A DNA stretch of 64,000 bases from positions 372,001 to 436,000 of the forward strand of contig JBMNES010000001.1 in the NCBI GenBank assembly GCA_050948905.1, given 5' to 3'. The notes under the pieces were generated by a model, which saw only the letters and a program-made list of their open reading frames with translations, was not told where the DNA came from and searched no databases. Positions within the stretch are counted from its first letter, which is position 1. Each line of letters opens with the position of its first letter. The translations under genes and the position numbers were made by a program. Source of the stretch: DTKD01 sp050948905 (GTDB lineage Bacteria; Armatimonadota; UBA5829). Positions 54,139 through 61,925 of the stretch are shown one piece after another.

Positions 54139-54498
54139 GTGGAGAAAAGGCTCAATGTTGACCGGTTTCGAAAGTTGCTGCTCGCTGAGAAGAAGCGACT
54201 GCTGGAGGAACGGGAGTCGGTTGATCGTGAACTCGCCGAGAAAGGCGGGGATTCGTCAGATTACGACTATTATGACCCGTCGGACTCGGCGACTGAGGCT
54301 GTTGAATATTCAAAAGACTTCGCCATTGAGGAGAACGTGCGGGATATATTGCAACGCATAGACGAGGCATTGCGTAAGATAGACGAAGGCAGCTACGGCA
54401 TCTGCGACCGCTGTGAGAATCCGATACATACGGACAGGCTGCGCGCACTTCCGTATGCTACTCTTTGCATTGAATGCCAGGAAAGAATGGAGCGCTAG
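54139..54498 (+). CDS. DksA/TraR-family zinc-finger protein
   Basis: With GTG 54139 as start (GGGAGG at 54127-54132, 6-base spacing) the protein has 119 residues. A helical arm is followed by the C4 zinc finger C-D-R-C, then C-I-E-C near the end, with G-S-Y-G-I-C as the family signature. Such proteins bind RNA polymerase or act as general regulators. An in-frame GTG at 54073 would add 22 residues and is less likely. Confidence 0.88.
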   Translation: MEKRLNVDRFRKLLLAEKKRLLEERESVDRELAEKGGDSSDYDYYDPSDSATEAVEYSKDFAIEENVRDILQRIDEALRKIDEGSYGICDRCENPIHTDRLRALPYATLCIECQERMER

Positions 54499-54503
54499 GG
54501 GTT

Positions 54504-55019
54504 TTGGGACGAAGGAACTCGGTATGGTTCTATTCGACGGCGGTTGCCGTTATAATCCTGGACCAGCTAACCAAATACTTCGCTCGTCAGAACCTGGCAA
54601 TGGGAGAGCATATCACCCTCATCCCCGGATTTCTGGATCTTCGACTGAATTTTAACACCGGCGGAGCCTTTGGCGTGCTATCGGATTACGCTCCGCTGCT
54701 TGTTATCATCGCTATTGTGGTGATTTTTATTATCGTAAAGCTGCGCAGCATCGGCAGCGGCTCGACGGCGGTGTCGGTCGGATTAGGATTGCTGCTTGGC
54801 GGGGCGATTGGAAACCTCATAGACCGCATCGGTTTTCCTAAGCGTGGAGTGACCGATTTTATCGACATCCACTTTATGATAAAAGGCGAACTCCACTCGT
54901 GGCCTACTTTTAATGTCGCCGATGTGGCGATAGTGGCGGGCGCGATTCTTGTCTTGTTTCACGTATATGTTATTGAAAGGGCGAGAATGGATGATGGACA
55001 CCCAGAGGCCGCGGATTGA
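54504..55019 (+). CDS. lspA: Lipoprotein signal peptidase (signal peptidase II)
   Basis: LspA removes the signal peptide of prolipoproteins in the inner membrane. The protein has four membrane helices and the conserved L-N-F-N-T-G-G-A-F-G, G-G-A-I-G-N-L-I-D-R, T-D-F-I-D and F-N-V-A-D-V, which hold both catalytic Asp residues. TTG 54504 behind AGGGG gives about 171 residues. An upstream ATG at 54474 inside the DksA-like gene is an alternative. lgt follows after 46 bases. Confidence 0.92.
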   Translation: MGRRNSVWFYSTAVAVIILDQLTKYFARQNLAMGEHITLIPGFLDLRLNFNTGGAFGVLSDYAPLLVIIAIVVIFIIVKLRSIGSGSTAVSVGLGLLLGGAIGNLIDRIGFPKRGVTDFIDIHFMIKGELHSWPTFNVADVAIVAGAILVLFHVYVIERARMDDGHPEAAD

Positions 55020-55065
55020 GATAAATCCGGCGGATGCGTGTTTGTGAACTGAGTAAACCTGGCCT

Positions 55066-55827
55066 ATGCACAGTACCCTGTTTAAGATATTTGGATTTCC
55101 GGTGCATTCGTACGGCTTGATGATGGTCGTTGGGTTTCTGCTTGGATTGTGGCGGGCGAGCAGGATATCCAGGACTCGATATGGAATTGAGCCGGAACGG
55201 GTCTATGATATGGCGCTGGTGCTGCTTGTGAGCGGAGTTGTAGGCTCGCGATTGGTATTCGTGCTGATAAACCCGGAGAGCGAGAGCTGGAAGGATATGC
55301 TGGCGATCTGGCAGGGCGGGCTTAGCTTTCACGGCGGATTGATTGGCGCTATGGTCGCTGGGTTTGTGTATGCTCGAATAGCGAATTTGAAGTTTTGGAC
55401 TTGCGCGGATCTGTTCGCTCCGTCTCTCGCCATAGGCTATGCCTGCACGCGGATTGGCTGTTTTTTGAACGGCTGTTGTTATGGCGCGCCGACTAATCTG
55501 CCCTGGGCAGTGAGGTTTTTGGATAATGGAACCCTCACCCCACCCTCTCACCCCACGCAGCTCTATGCTGTTGTGGCTAATCTGCTGATATTCTGGTTAC
55601 TCGTTAAATTGGAGAAGCTGCATCGCAAGCCGGGGTTTGTCTTTGTAGCTTATGTTGGCCTGTATTCGGCGTATCGATTCCTGGTGGAGTTCCTGCGCAG
55701 CGGATATACTGCCAAATTGCTCTGCTGCGGCCTGACAGAGGCCCAATGGGCCAGCCTGGCTGCCATGCTTATCTCTGCGACATTAATGTTCACTTTATAT
55801 CGAAACCCCCATAAGTTGACACAATAA
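55066..55827 (+). CDS. lgt: Prolipoprotein diacylglyceryl transferase
   Basis: Lgt attaches diacylglycerol to the lipobox Cys before LspA acts. The 253-residue membrane protein has L-S-F-H-G-G-L-I-G-A and the signature R-I-G-C-F-L-N-G-C-C-Y-G with the essential Arg and Asn. ATG 55066. It ends 262 bases before the ubiquitin-like operon; no terminator is clear in between. Confidence 0.94.
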   Translation: MHSTLFKIFGFPVHSYGLMMVVGFLLGLWRASRISRTRYGIEPERVYDMALVLLVSGVVGSRLVFVLINPESESWKDMLAIWQGGLSFHGGLIGAMVAGFVYARIANLKFWTCADLFAPSLAIGYACTRIGCFLNGCCYGAPTNLPWAVRFLDNGTLTPPSHPTQLYAVVANLLIFWLLVKLEKLHRKPGFVFVAYVGLYSAYRFLVEFLRSGYTAKLLCCGLTEAQWASLAAMLISATLMFTLYRNPHKLTQ

Positions 55828-55890
55828 CTCCCCTACCCTCACGAAGCGCCCTCAACACACAAAATTGATGCGAAATAATATTCGCGTGTA

Positions 55891-55932
55891 CAGTCAAAAC
55901 TGACATTTTTTGACAGGCTAACGTGCTATAAT
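55891..55932 (+). promoter_or_regulatory. Extended -10 promoter with overlapping palindrome before the ubiquitin-like operon
   Basis: TGCTATAAT (55924-55932) is a perfect extended -10. Just upstream is an inverted repeat, CAGTCAAAA (55891-55899) and TTTTGACAG (55908-55916), 8 of 9 bases matching, which covers the -35 zone. A TTGACA inside it is only 11 bases from the -10, too close to be the -35. The palindrome could be an operator. The E2 start is at 56090. Confidence 0.55.
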
Positions 55933-56089
55933 GCGATTGTCTAAACTATCAATAAGTCCAAATCGGTATATTGATATAATTCTTATGTGGTAGCATTAGT
56001 CTAAAATGCTAATCAGCAGCCAGCCCGGGAGCAGTGGGTTGGGCTGGCTGAGCCGCATTGTTATAGTAGTAACTGACAAAGGATCGAAT

Positions 56090-56593
56090 ATGAATATCAG
56101 ACAGCGCAGGATCAACTCTGATTTCAAATCGCTTATAGACCTCACTAAAAACAATCCGCTGATAGATTTTGAAATACTGAGCAATGACAGGGACAAATTT
56201 ATTGTGACATACCGATGCCGGGGGTTGCAGTGGCTGCCGGAGCGTCCACGGCCTAATATAATTAAGCTGCACAAGGTGGAGATATATCTGCATACGGAGT
56301 ATCCGCGTCTGCCTCCGAGGTTGCAGTGGCTGACGGATATATTTCATCCAAACATACTGCCTCCTGCGATGAACGGCGGGGTGTGTATCGGGAAATGGTC
56401 GCCGTCGGAATCGCTCGGCCGGTTAGTCGTGCGCATCGGGAGGATGGTGCAGTACCAGAATTACAGCACGACCGATGCACTTAACCTGCAGGCTGCTGCC
56501 TGGGCGAAGGAAAACGAATCGTCGTTGCCGGTGGATGACCAGCCGCTGGATAATCATCCTGATCCAACAGATGTCACTATAGGAGCAAAATAA
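56090..56593 (+). CDS. E2 ubiquitin-conjugating enzyme-like protein, first copy
   Basis: The 167-residue protein has the E2 fold signature: a beta meander ending Y-P-R-L-P-P, then I-F-H-P-N-I (HPN at 86-88), and G-G-V-C-I-G-K-W-S-P-S with the catalytic Cys99. The pattern matches eukaryotic E2s closely. ATG 56090 follows AAAGGA by six bases; the in-frame ATG 56006 would add 28 residues with no ribosome site. The C-terminal tail is acidic and proline-rich (V-D-D-Q-P-L-D-N-H-P-D-P-T-D). It probably takes the ubiquitin-like protein from the E1 at 57830 and passes it on, perhaps with the RING proteins. It leads the operon. Confidence 0.88.
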   Translation: MNIRQRRINSDFKSLIDLTKNNPLIDFEILSNDRDKFIVTYRCRGLQWLPERPRPNIIKLHKVEIYLHTEYPRLPPRLQWLTDIFHPNILPPAMNGGVCIGKWSPSESLGRLVVRIGRMVQYQNYSTTDALNLQAAAWAKENESSLPVDDQPLDNHPDPTDVTIGAK

Positions 56594-56594
56594 A

Positions 56595-57539
56595 ATGTCA
56601 GTTCGGTGTGTTAGGTTTTTGCTGTTGGCCGTGTGCTTTTGGGCTATGCTCAGTGCTTGCTGGGCTGCTGATGTCAGAAAAGTGGTGGACCGTGTCGGTG
56701 GCGCAGTCGTGAGCATTGAAGTCGACACCGGCGGCGGAAAAGGAGCTGGGTCGGGGTTTATAGTTAACCCTGATGGCTGTATCCTCACAAGCGCTCATGT
56801 CATCAATAAGGCGAAAAAAATTAAAGTAAAGTTGACTGATGGCAAAGAGTATTCTGCGAGGCTGGTGGCAAAAGACACAAACAAAGACCTGGCGATTATC
56901 CGCATAGACGTTCACAACCTGCCTGTAGCCGCGATCGGCAATGCGAAGAAGGCAAGGGCTGGCGATAGTGTGGTTGCGATAGGCTGCCCAAGGGGTCTGG
57001 ATCATACCGTGACCAGTGGGATAGTGTCCAGTCGCGAGCGTGAAATCGACGGAAAACGCTATATCCAAACCGACGCTGCGCTCAATGAAGGCAACAGCGG
57101 CGGCCCGCTATTGAACGATAAGGCTGAGGTTATCGGCATAAACACGATGATCCTCAAAGACGCCAATCAACTCGGCTTCGCGGTTCCGATCAACGACGCC
57201 TATGAGTTGCTCAACAAAAATAACGTGGCGGTGATTACGACGCTCGACAATAAGGACCTGGCAAAAATGACACCGTCGGGCAAAGCCGGTGGGCAAACGG
57301 CCATGAAATCGAAAAAGCTGGGCTGGATTTGGTATGCGAGCGGAGGTTTGCTTGTGGTAGTGGCCGCTGCAGTGGTCGCATTATTATTAATGAGGAAAAA
57401 GAAAACGCGAAGACGACGGGCAACCGGCAGCGAAGATACATTGGAGATCACCCTGGGCCCATCTGCTCAAAGAACCCAGGCTCCACCTCAGCCGAGTGAT
57501 ACTGACGATCTTGATGACATTGAGATAGAACTAAAATAG
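56595..57539 (+). CDS. Membrane-anchored trypsin-like (HtrA-type) serine protease with cytosolic tail motif
   Basis: The 314-residue protein has an N-terminal signal with a possible lipobox L-S-A-C (Cys22). A trypsin-like domain at about 27-205 has His68 in T-S-A-H-V-I, Asp98 in K-D-L-A-I-I and Ser168 in G-N-S-G-G-P. No PDZ domain follows. A transmembrane helix at about 245-266 ends in an Arg/Lys stop-transfer (R-K-K-K-T-R-R-R-R). The tail, predicted cytosolic, has two motifs, E-D-T-L-E-I-T-L at 280-287 and D-D-I-E-I-E-L-K at the end. The protease domain would lie outside the cytoplasm and the tail inside, so it may pass envelope signals to the conjugation system. ATG starts 1 base after the E2 stop. 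Confidence 0.85.
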   Translation: MSVRCVRFLLLAVCFWAMLSACWAADVRKVVDRVGGAVVSIEVDTGGGKGAGSGFIVNPDGCILTSAHVINKAKKIKVKLTDGKEYSARLVAKDTNKDLAIIRIDVHNLPVAAIGNAKKARAGDSVVAIGCPRGLDHTVTSGIVSSREREIDGKRYIQTDAALNEGNSGGPLLNDKAEVIGINTMILKDANQLGFAVPINDAYELLNKNNVAVITTLDNKDLAKMTPSGKAGGQTAMKSKKLGWIWYASGGLLVVVAAAVVALLLMRKKKTRRRRATGSEDTLEITLGPSAQRTQAPPQPSDTDDLDDIEIELK

Positions 57540-57563
57540 ACTTTAAAAGGAGAGAACAGGATT

Positions 57564-57833
57564 ATGGGAAAAGTTGACGTAACTATTCGGGATGTCACCG
57601 GAAACAAAGAGCAGCAGGCGACCCTGCCGGACGATGCCCCGGTGCGGAGAATTATCGCCAGGCTGGTTGAGATGATGCAACTGCCGACTACCGACCCTGG
57701 CGGGCAAGTGTTGAACTACAAATTTCAGCACAAAGCCTCCGGTAAAGAGATTAGCGGTGAACAGACACTGGCCGATGCGAATGTGCAGGACGGCGACGTG
57801 CTGCGTTTATCTTACGAGCCGACTGCAGGATGA
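57564..57833 (+). CDS. Ubiquitin-like beta-grasp protein (YukD-like)
   Basis: The 89-residue protein has the beta-grasp order: strand V-D-V-T-I-R-D-V, strand E-Q-Q-A-T-L, helix V-R-R-I-I-A-R-L-V-E-M-M, strands L-N-Y-K-F-Q-H and K-E-I, and T-L-A-D-A-N-V-Q-D-G-D-V-L-R-L-S-Y. The last loop resembles YukD/ubiquitin (D-x-x-V-x-D-G-D-x-L-x-L). It ends in P-T-A-G with one terminal Gly, so no processing is needed to expose it. The TGA overlaps the ATG of the E1, as expected for a donor and its activator. Sequence is distant from ubiquitin; the assignment rests on fold pattern and neighbours. Confidence 0.82.
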   Translation: MGKVDVTIRDVTGNKEQQATLPDDAPVRRIIARLVEMMQLPTTDPGGQVLNYKFQHKASGKEISGEQTLADANVQDGDVLRLSYEPTAG

Positions 57834-59101
57834 GAAAAGAAACGGACGATCTCGATATTCAATTGATAGGTGGCACCCCTGTGGCACCGCAGTCCCAGCA
57901 AGCAGAGCAATCGGAGAAACAGAAACTGATCTGGGCCGAAGAGGACGAGGATCGCTACAGTAGGTTTCGGCTGATTCCATGGTGGGATCAGGACATACTG
58001 AAGCAGGCGCGGGTTCTGGTGGTCGGTGCCGGTGCCCTTGGCAACGAGATTATGAAAAGCCTCGCGTTGCTGGGAGTGGGCAAGATATTCTTGATTGATC
58101 TGGACCGGATTGAGAACTCGAACTTGTCAAGATCGGTGCTGTACAGGCAATCCGATGAAGGGTCGACTAAAGCGGAAGTGGCTGCGCGGTCGGCTATGGA
58201 GATCAACCCGGACATAACTGTGCGGCCGTTTGTGGGCAACATCGTTCACGACGTCGGGCTTGGGGTATTTCGGTCTATGGACGTGGTGATCTGTGGCCTG
58301 GACAACAGGGAAGCCAGGCTGTGGGTCAACCAATGCTGCTGGCGGGTGAACAGACCGTGGATTGATGGAGCCATTGAAGTGCTGCACGGTTTGGCGCGGG
58401 TCTTTGTGCCGCCGGACGGGGCGTGTTACGAATGCACGATGAATCAGATCGACTATGAAATGCTGAGGCGTCGCAAGTCGTGTGCTCTGTTGACCAGGGA
58501 ACAGATGCTGGAAGGCAAAGTGCCGACCACGCCTACTGTTTCGGCTGTAATCGCTGGAATACAGTGTCAGGAGGCTGTAAAGCTGATTCACAATCGGCCT
58601 GATCTGCCGGTGCTTGCGGGGAAGGGTTACTTCTTCGATGGGCTGGCTCATGACTCCTATGTAGTAAACTACGTGCGGAAGCAGGATTGCATGAGTCATG
58701 AGACGTTTGGAGACATAGTGCAGACGGACTGGCGAGCGCAGGATTTGACCCTGGGAGAGGCGCTTGAACGGGCGAAGGCCGATCTGGGCGAAGAGGCCGT
58801 GCTGGATCTTCATAGAGAGATCGTGCACGAGATGACCTGTGAGCAGTGCAGTGTTTCTGTGCAAACATCGAAACTACTCGGCAAGATGACTGAATCTGAT
58901 GCCGCTTGCCCGAAATGCGGGGAAGTGATGGCGTTGGAGATGTGTCACAGCATCTCCGGCGACGAGGCGTTTTTGGACAAGACCCTGGCGGAGATCGGCA
59001 TGCCTGCGTTTGACATTATATCTGGAAGGTGCGGGATGACCGAGATGTTCTATGAACTAAGCGGCGACAGGGCAGAGGCGCTTGGCGACATTGCCGATTA
59101 A
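57830..59101 (+). CDS. E1-like ThiF/MoeB-type activating enzyme with zinc-ribbon extension
   Basis: The 423-residue protein begins with the motif D-D-L-D-I-Q-L (6-12). The adenylation domain at about 45-285 has V-V-G-A-G-A-L-G (64-71), I-D-L-D-R-I-E-N-S-N-L-S-R (89-101) and I-C-G-L-D-N-R-E-A-R. The probable catalytic Cys is Cys218 in R-R-K-S-C-A-L-L, placed as in eukaryotic E1s. A Cys pair 199/202 may bind zinc. The C-terminal part (about 290-423) has C-E-Q-C (337/340) and C-P-K-C (360/363), a likely zinc ribbon in place of a ubiquitin-fold domain. It should adenylate the Gly end of the ubiquitin-like protein and pass it to an E2. Start overlaps the upstream stop (ATGA). Confidence 0.9.
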   Translation: MRKETDDLDIQLIGGTPVAPQSQQAEQSEKQKLIWAEEDEDRYSRFRLIPWWDQDILKQARVLVVGAGALGNEIMKSLALLGVGKIFLIDLDRIENSNLSRSVLYRQSDEGSTKAEVAARSAMEINPDITVRPFVGNIVHDVGLGVFRSMDVVICGLDNREARLWVNQCCWRVNRPWIDGAIEVLHGLARVFVPPDGACYECTMNQIDYEMLRRRKSCALLTREQMLEGKVPTTPTVSAVIAGIQCQEAVKLIHNRPDLPVLAGKGYFFDGLAHDSYVVNYVRKQDCMSHETFGDIVQTDWRAQDLTLGEALERAKADLGEEAVLDLHREIVHEMTCEQCSVSVQTSKLLGKMTESDAACPKCGEVMALEMCHSISGDEAFLDKTLAEIGMPAFDIISGRCGMTEMFYELSGDRAEALGDIAD

Positions 59102-59113
59102 AATCGGAAAGGA

Positions 59114-60091
59114 ATGGGTGGGAAGGCTGTGACTGCAGATGACAAGCACGACGACATAAATGTTGAGCTGACTTTAACCGAAACAAGACCAAGCGGAGCG
59201 ATGGATTGTCCGGATATTTGGATTGATCCTGAGGTCGATAAGCAGATACAAGCCTTCGCAAAAACAGATACCAGCAAAGAACTGGGAGGAATGCTGCTTG
59301 GAGAGTTGGTTACGGAGTCTGTGACGCCGCTGGTGCGGATACTGGCGGCTATAGAGGCCAAGCATACCGAGGCTACTCAGACGAGTATCAAATTCACACA
59401 CGAAGCCTGGAACGACATTAACGAGATTAAGGATTCGAAGTATCCGAATTTGCGGATAGTCGGGTGGTTTCATACTCATCCAGGTTTCGGGGTGTTTTTA
59501 TCCCGTTGGGACATGTTCATTCAGGAAAACTTTTTTAATCTGCCGTGGCAGGTCGCTTATGTGGTAGATCCACTGGGCAAAACGAGCGGGTTCTTCAGAT
59601 GGGAGAACGGCAAGGTGACTCAGGTCGGCAAGGCAAAGGAAAGTGAGCCGCCGATTGTGGTGACTCTGCCGTCGGAGGAGAAGGCTGGCCGGTCGTTTAA
59701 CTGGGCGACTTTTTTCTCTGTTGCGCTGAACGTGATGCTTGTTGCGGGGGTGTTATATCTTGGTTTGCTGAGACCTCCGCAGGTCAAGGTCGAGGAGCGA
59801 ATTGTCACAAAAGAAGTACCAGTCGTCGCCAATCAACAGCCTGATACTGCCGCAATGGAAAAGACGCAGGCGTGGACGGAATACGTTGTGCAGCGAGGCG
59901 ATTCTTTTTGGTCGATAGCCAAGTCACAGTACGGACACGGCGAATTGTATAAAGCTATCCAGTTGTTCAACAATATGCCGAACAGAGGAATGCTGAGAAG
60001 AGGTGAGCGATTGCGGCTGCCTTCAAAAGAGATCGCCGCGACGATATGCGGTAGAAGTTTCCCGTCAGATGAATCAACGACCAAGTTATAA
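59114..60091 (+). CDS. JAMM/JAB metallopeptidase with transmembrane helix and LysM domain
   Basis: The 325-residue protein has, in order: motif D-D-I-N-V-E-L (13-19); a JAB domain at about 34-170 with Glu56, then H-T-H-P (His120, His122), Ser130 and Asp133, the full JAMM zinc site; one membrane helix at about 197-219; and a LysM domain at about 256-304 (Y-V-V-Q-R-G-D-S-F-W-S-I-A). JAMM enzymes remove ubiquitin-like proteins. Here the peptidase would be cytosolic and the LysM outside, bound to peptidoglycan. ATG 59114 has AAAGGA almost touching it; GTG 59129 is an alternative start with GGAAGG upstream. Confidence 0.9.
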   Translation: MGGKAVTADDKHDDINVELTLTETRPSGAMDCPDIWIDPEVDKQIQAFAKTDTSKELGGMLLGELVTESVTPLVRILAAIEAKHTEATQTSIKFTHEAWNDINEIKDSKYPNLRIVGWFHTHPGFGVFLSRWDMFIQENFFNLPWQVAYVVDPLGKTSGFFRWENGKVTQVGKAKESEPPIVVTLPSEEKAGRSFNWATFFSVALNVMLVAGVLYLGLLRPPQVKVEERIVTKEVPVVANQQPDTAAMEKTQAWTEYVVQRGDSFWSIAKSQYGHGELYKAIQLFNNMPNRGMLRRGERLRLPSKEIAATICGRSFPSDESTTKL

Positions 60092-60109
60092 ACAAAGGAG
60101 GTTGAACGA

Positions 60110-60685
60110 GTGAATGACGTAATAGGAAATATTTGTCCGTATTGTCAGTATCCGATTAAGCCTGAGGTCCCAGTGACGGAATGTAGTAAATGCGGAATGC
60201 CACATCATACGGAGTGCTGGGAGCAAAACGGAGGATGTGCAACATTCGGCTGCTGTGGCTCTGATACATCACAAGCAATCGCCCCTGGAACCCAAGCTCG
60301 GATGGAGGGCAATCCCGGCACAGACGCGACTGGTCAGGCTGTTGGTTTTGGGACTTCTCTAATTGAGGCGCTGAAGGCATCCATTATTCTGGCTATCACT
60401 ACGGGAATTGGATACAAAATTGCTTCTCCAGAAAATACTGCGATAGCAAGCGTAATTGGCGTGCTGGTTGGTATCGTGATCGTTTTTATGTTGGATGCAC
60501 AGACCAGGCTAGATTACGAGACTCCATTATATCAAGCAATGAAGGCTTCCGGCATTCTGGCTATCACAACGGGAATTGGATATAAAATCGGTTCTCCGGA
60601 AACTGTCGCTACTACAAGTGTAATCGGCGTACTAGTGGGTATTGTCATCGTTTTCGTGCTGGATGCAAAGAGCAGAACAGAATAG
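60110..60685 (+). CDS. Prokaryotic RING-like zinc-finger membrane protein 1, with internal duplication
   Basis: The 191-residue protein has eight zinc ligands in the prokaryotic RING arrangement (Pfam Prok-RING_1 type): Cys9-Cys12, Cys25-Cys28, His33-Cys36, Cys43-Cys48, with P-H-H-x-E-C-W and G-G-C-A-T-F-G-C. After a linker, two 47-residue copies follow (87-133 and 143-189), 37 of 47 residues identical. Each has hydrophobic, Gly-rich stretches that probably form membrane hairpins. The start is GTG 60110 behind GGAGGT. A role as membrane-bound E3-like adaptor is likely by context; no ligase activity is shown by sequence alone. Confidence 0.82.
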   Translation: MNDVIGNICPYCQYPIKPEVPVTECSKCGMPHHTECWEQNGGCATFGCCGSDTSQAIAPGTQARMEGNPGTDATGQAVGFGTSLIEALKASIILAITTGIGYKIASPENTAIASVIGVLVGIVIVFMLDAQTRLDYETPLYQAMKASGILAITTGIGYKIGSPETVATTSVIGVLVGIVIVFVLDAKSRTE

Positions 60686-60690
60686 TATAG

Positions 60691-61284
60691 ATGAGCTCTC
60701 CCGTAGGTAAAACTTGTCCGTATTGTCAGTATCCTATCAAGCCGGGGGAGCCGGTGATTGAGTGCGGCCAATGCGGTATGCCGCACCATAAGGCTTGTTG
60801 GGAGCATAACGGCGGGTGTACTACTTATGGGTGCAGCGGGACTCAGAGCCATCAGCCTGTGCATTCAAATATCCCACCAGGCTCGGATTACATTGACCTC
60901 ACGGACATCGGGCAGGAGTGGGATACGGAAGTGGCTCCCTCCTATCAACCTCCGCCGAACGCAGGATCGACGGGATCTGAGGCGCCTTTGGTGGCGGCAT
61001 CGAAGTCTTTGGCAGGCAGCGGTGGAGTGATCGGGGCGATAATCGGAGGGATTATCGGGCTTGCCGGCGGCGGCATTGGTTGTTTGCCCGGTGCGATTTT
61101 AGGCTTTTTTATAGGCTGTGTGCTTGGCGGAGTGATACTATACGCCATTATTCTGGCTATTGCAGGCGGAATCGGGTATGCGTTTGGGAGCGCCGGCGGA
61201 GCCGACGCAGCAGCAGGCGGGGCAGCGATTGGGCTGATAGTGGGAGTCATAATAATTATAATTGGTTGTTGTAAACAGAATTGA
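60691..61284 (+). CDS. Prokaryotic RING-like zinc-finger membrane protein 2, glycine-zipper type
   Basis: The 197-residue protein repeats the finger with Cys9-Cys12, Cys25-Cys28, His33-Cys36 and Cys43-Cys48. An acidic linker follows (D-Y-I-D-L-T-D-I-G-Q-E-W-D), then a strongly Gly/Ala/Ile-rich membrane part from about 105 to the end (G-A-I-I-G-G-I-I-G-L-A-G-G). Such glycine-zipper segments form tightly packed membrane hairpins or oligomers. It starts 5 bases after the previous gene. Confidence 0.82.
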   Translation: MSSPVGKTCPYCQYPIKPGEPVIECGQCGMPHHKACWEHNGGCTTYGCSGTQSHQPVHSNIPPGSDYIDLTDIGQEWDTEVAPSYQPPPNAGSTGSEAPLVAASKSLAGSGGVIGAIIGGIIGLAGGGIGCLPGAILGFFIGCVLGGVILYAIILAIAGGIGYAFGSAGGADAAAGGAAIGLIVGVIIIIIGCCKQN

Positions 61285-61315
61285 GGCAATGACCGCAACG
61301 TGGAGTGATTGAGTT

Positions 61316-61924
61316 ATGGCTGATCAAATAGCGGGACCTGGTATAACAGGAAAAACTTGCCCATATTGCCAGACGCCAATTAAGCCGAATGAGCAGGTGT
61401 TTGTGTGTGACCGCTGCAATATCCCGCATCATCTGGAGTGTTGGCAGACTAATGGTGGGTGTACTACTTTTGGATGCACTGCGGCAAATACGGCGCCGGT
61501 AGCGTATCGTCCTAATCAGCAGCGCGCATACGACGAAAACCCACAGCCATACGTGCAACCGGCCCCTCCGCCTATATACAGGCCGCCTCAGGGTGGATAT
61601 CAGCACTACTATCCTCAGCGGCTGCCGCCAGAAATAGCGGGCAGGCTGAACTGGGGCGCATTTCTTCTGACCCTGTTTTGGTCGATAGCCAACAATGTGT
61701 GGATTGGACTTTTGGTGCTGGTTCCCTACGTTGGATGGGTGATACCTTTTGTCTTATTATTCAAAGGCAATGAGTGGGCGTGGCAAAATCGTAGATTTGA
61801 GAGTTTGCAGCACTTCAATGAGGTGCAAAACGCCTGGATGAAATGGGGTGTGGGACTACTGCTTGTCTCTTTCGCATTCCTGTTTTTATTCCTGTTGATG
61901 GCGGGTGTAGCGAGTTCCTACTAA
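61316..61924 (+). CDS. Prokaryotic RING-like zinc-finger membrane protein 3
   Basis: The 202-residue protein has the finger at 15-54 (Cys15-Cys18, Cys31-Cys34, His39-Cys42, Cys49-Cys54). A Pro/Tyr-rich linker follows (Q-P-A-P-P-P-I-Y-R-P-P-Q). A membrane domain from about 115 has L-N-W-G-A-F-L-L-T-L-F-W-S-I-A-N-N-V-W-I-G, seen in many small bacterial membrane proteins, plus a hydrophobic C-terminal segment. The next gene starts 1 base after the stop. Confidence 0.82.
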   Translation: MADQIAGPGITGKTCPYCQTPIKPNEQVFVCDRCNIPHHLECWQTNGGCTTFGCTAANTAPVAYRPNQQRAYDENPQPYVQPAPPPIYRPPQGGYQHYYPQRLPPEIAGRLNWGAFLLTLFWSIANNVWIGLLVLVPYVGWVIPFVLLFKGNEWAWQNRRFESLQHFNEVQNAWMKWGVGLLLVSFAFLFLFLLMAGVASSY

Positions 61925-61925
61925 C

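Noticed and set aside
55910..55932. TTGACA and TATAAT as a standard sigma-70 promoter before the E2 gene
   Set aside because: The spacer is only 11 bases. The extended -10 (TGCTATAAT) explains the site better, and TTGACA is part of a palindrome.
56006..56089. N-terminal extension of the first E2 from ATG 56006
   Set aside because: There is no ribosome site and the residues do not fit the E2 fold. ATG 56090 has AAAGGA at good spacing.
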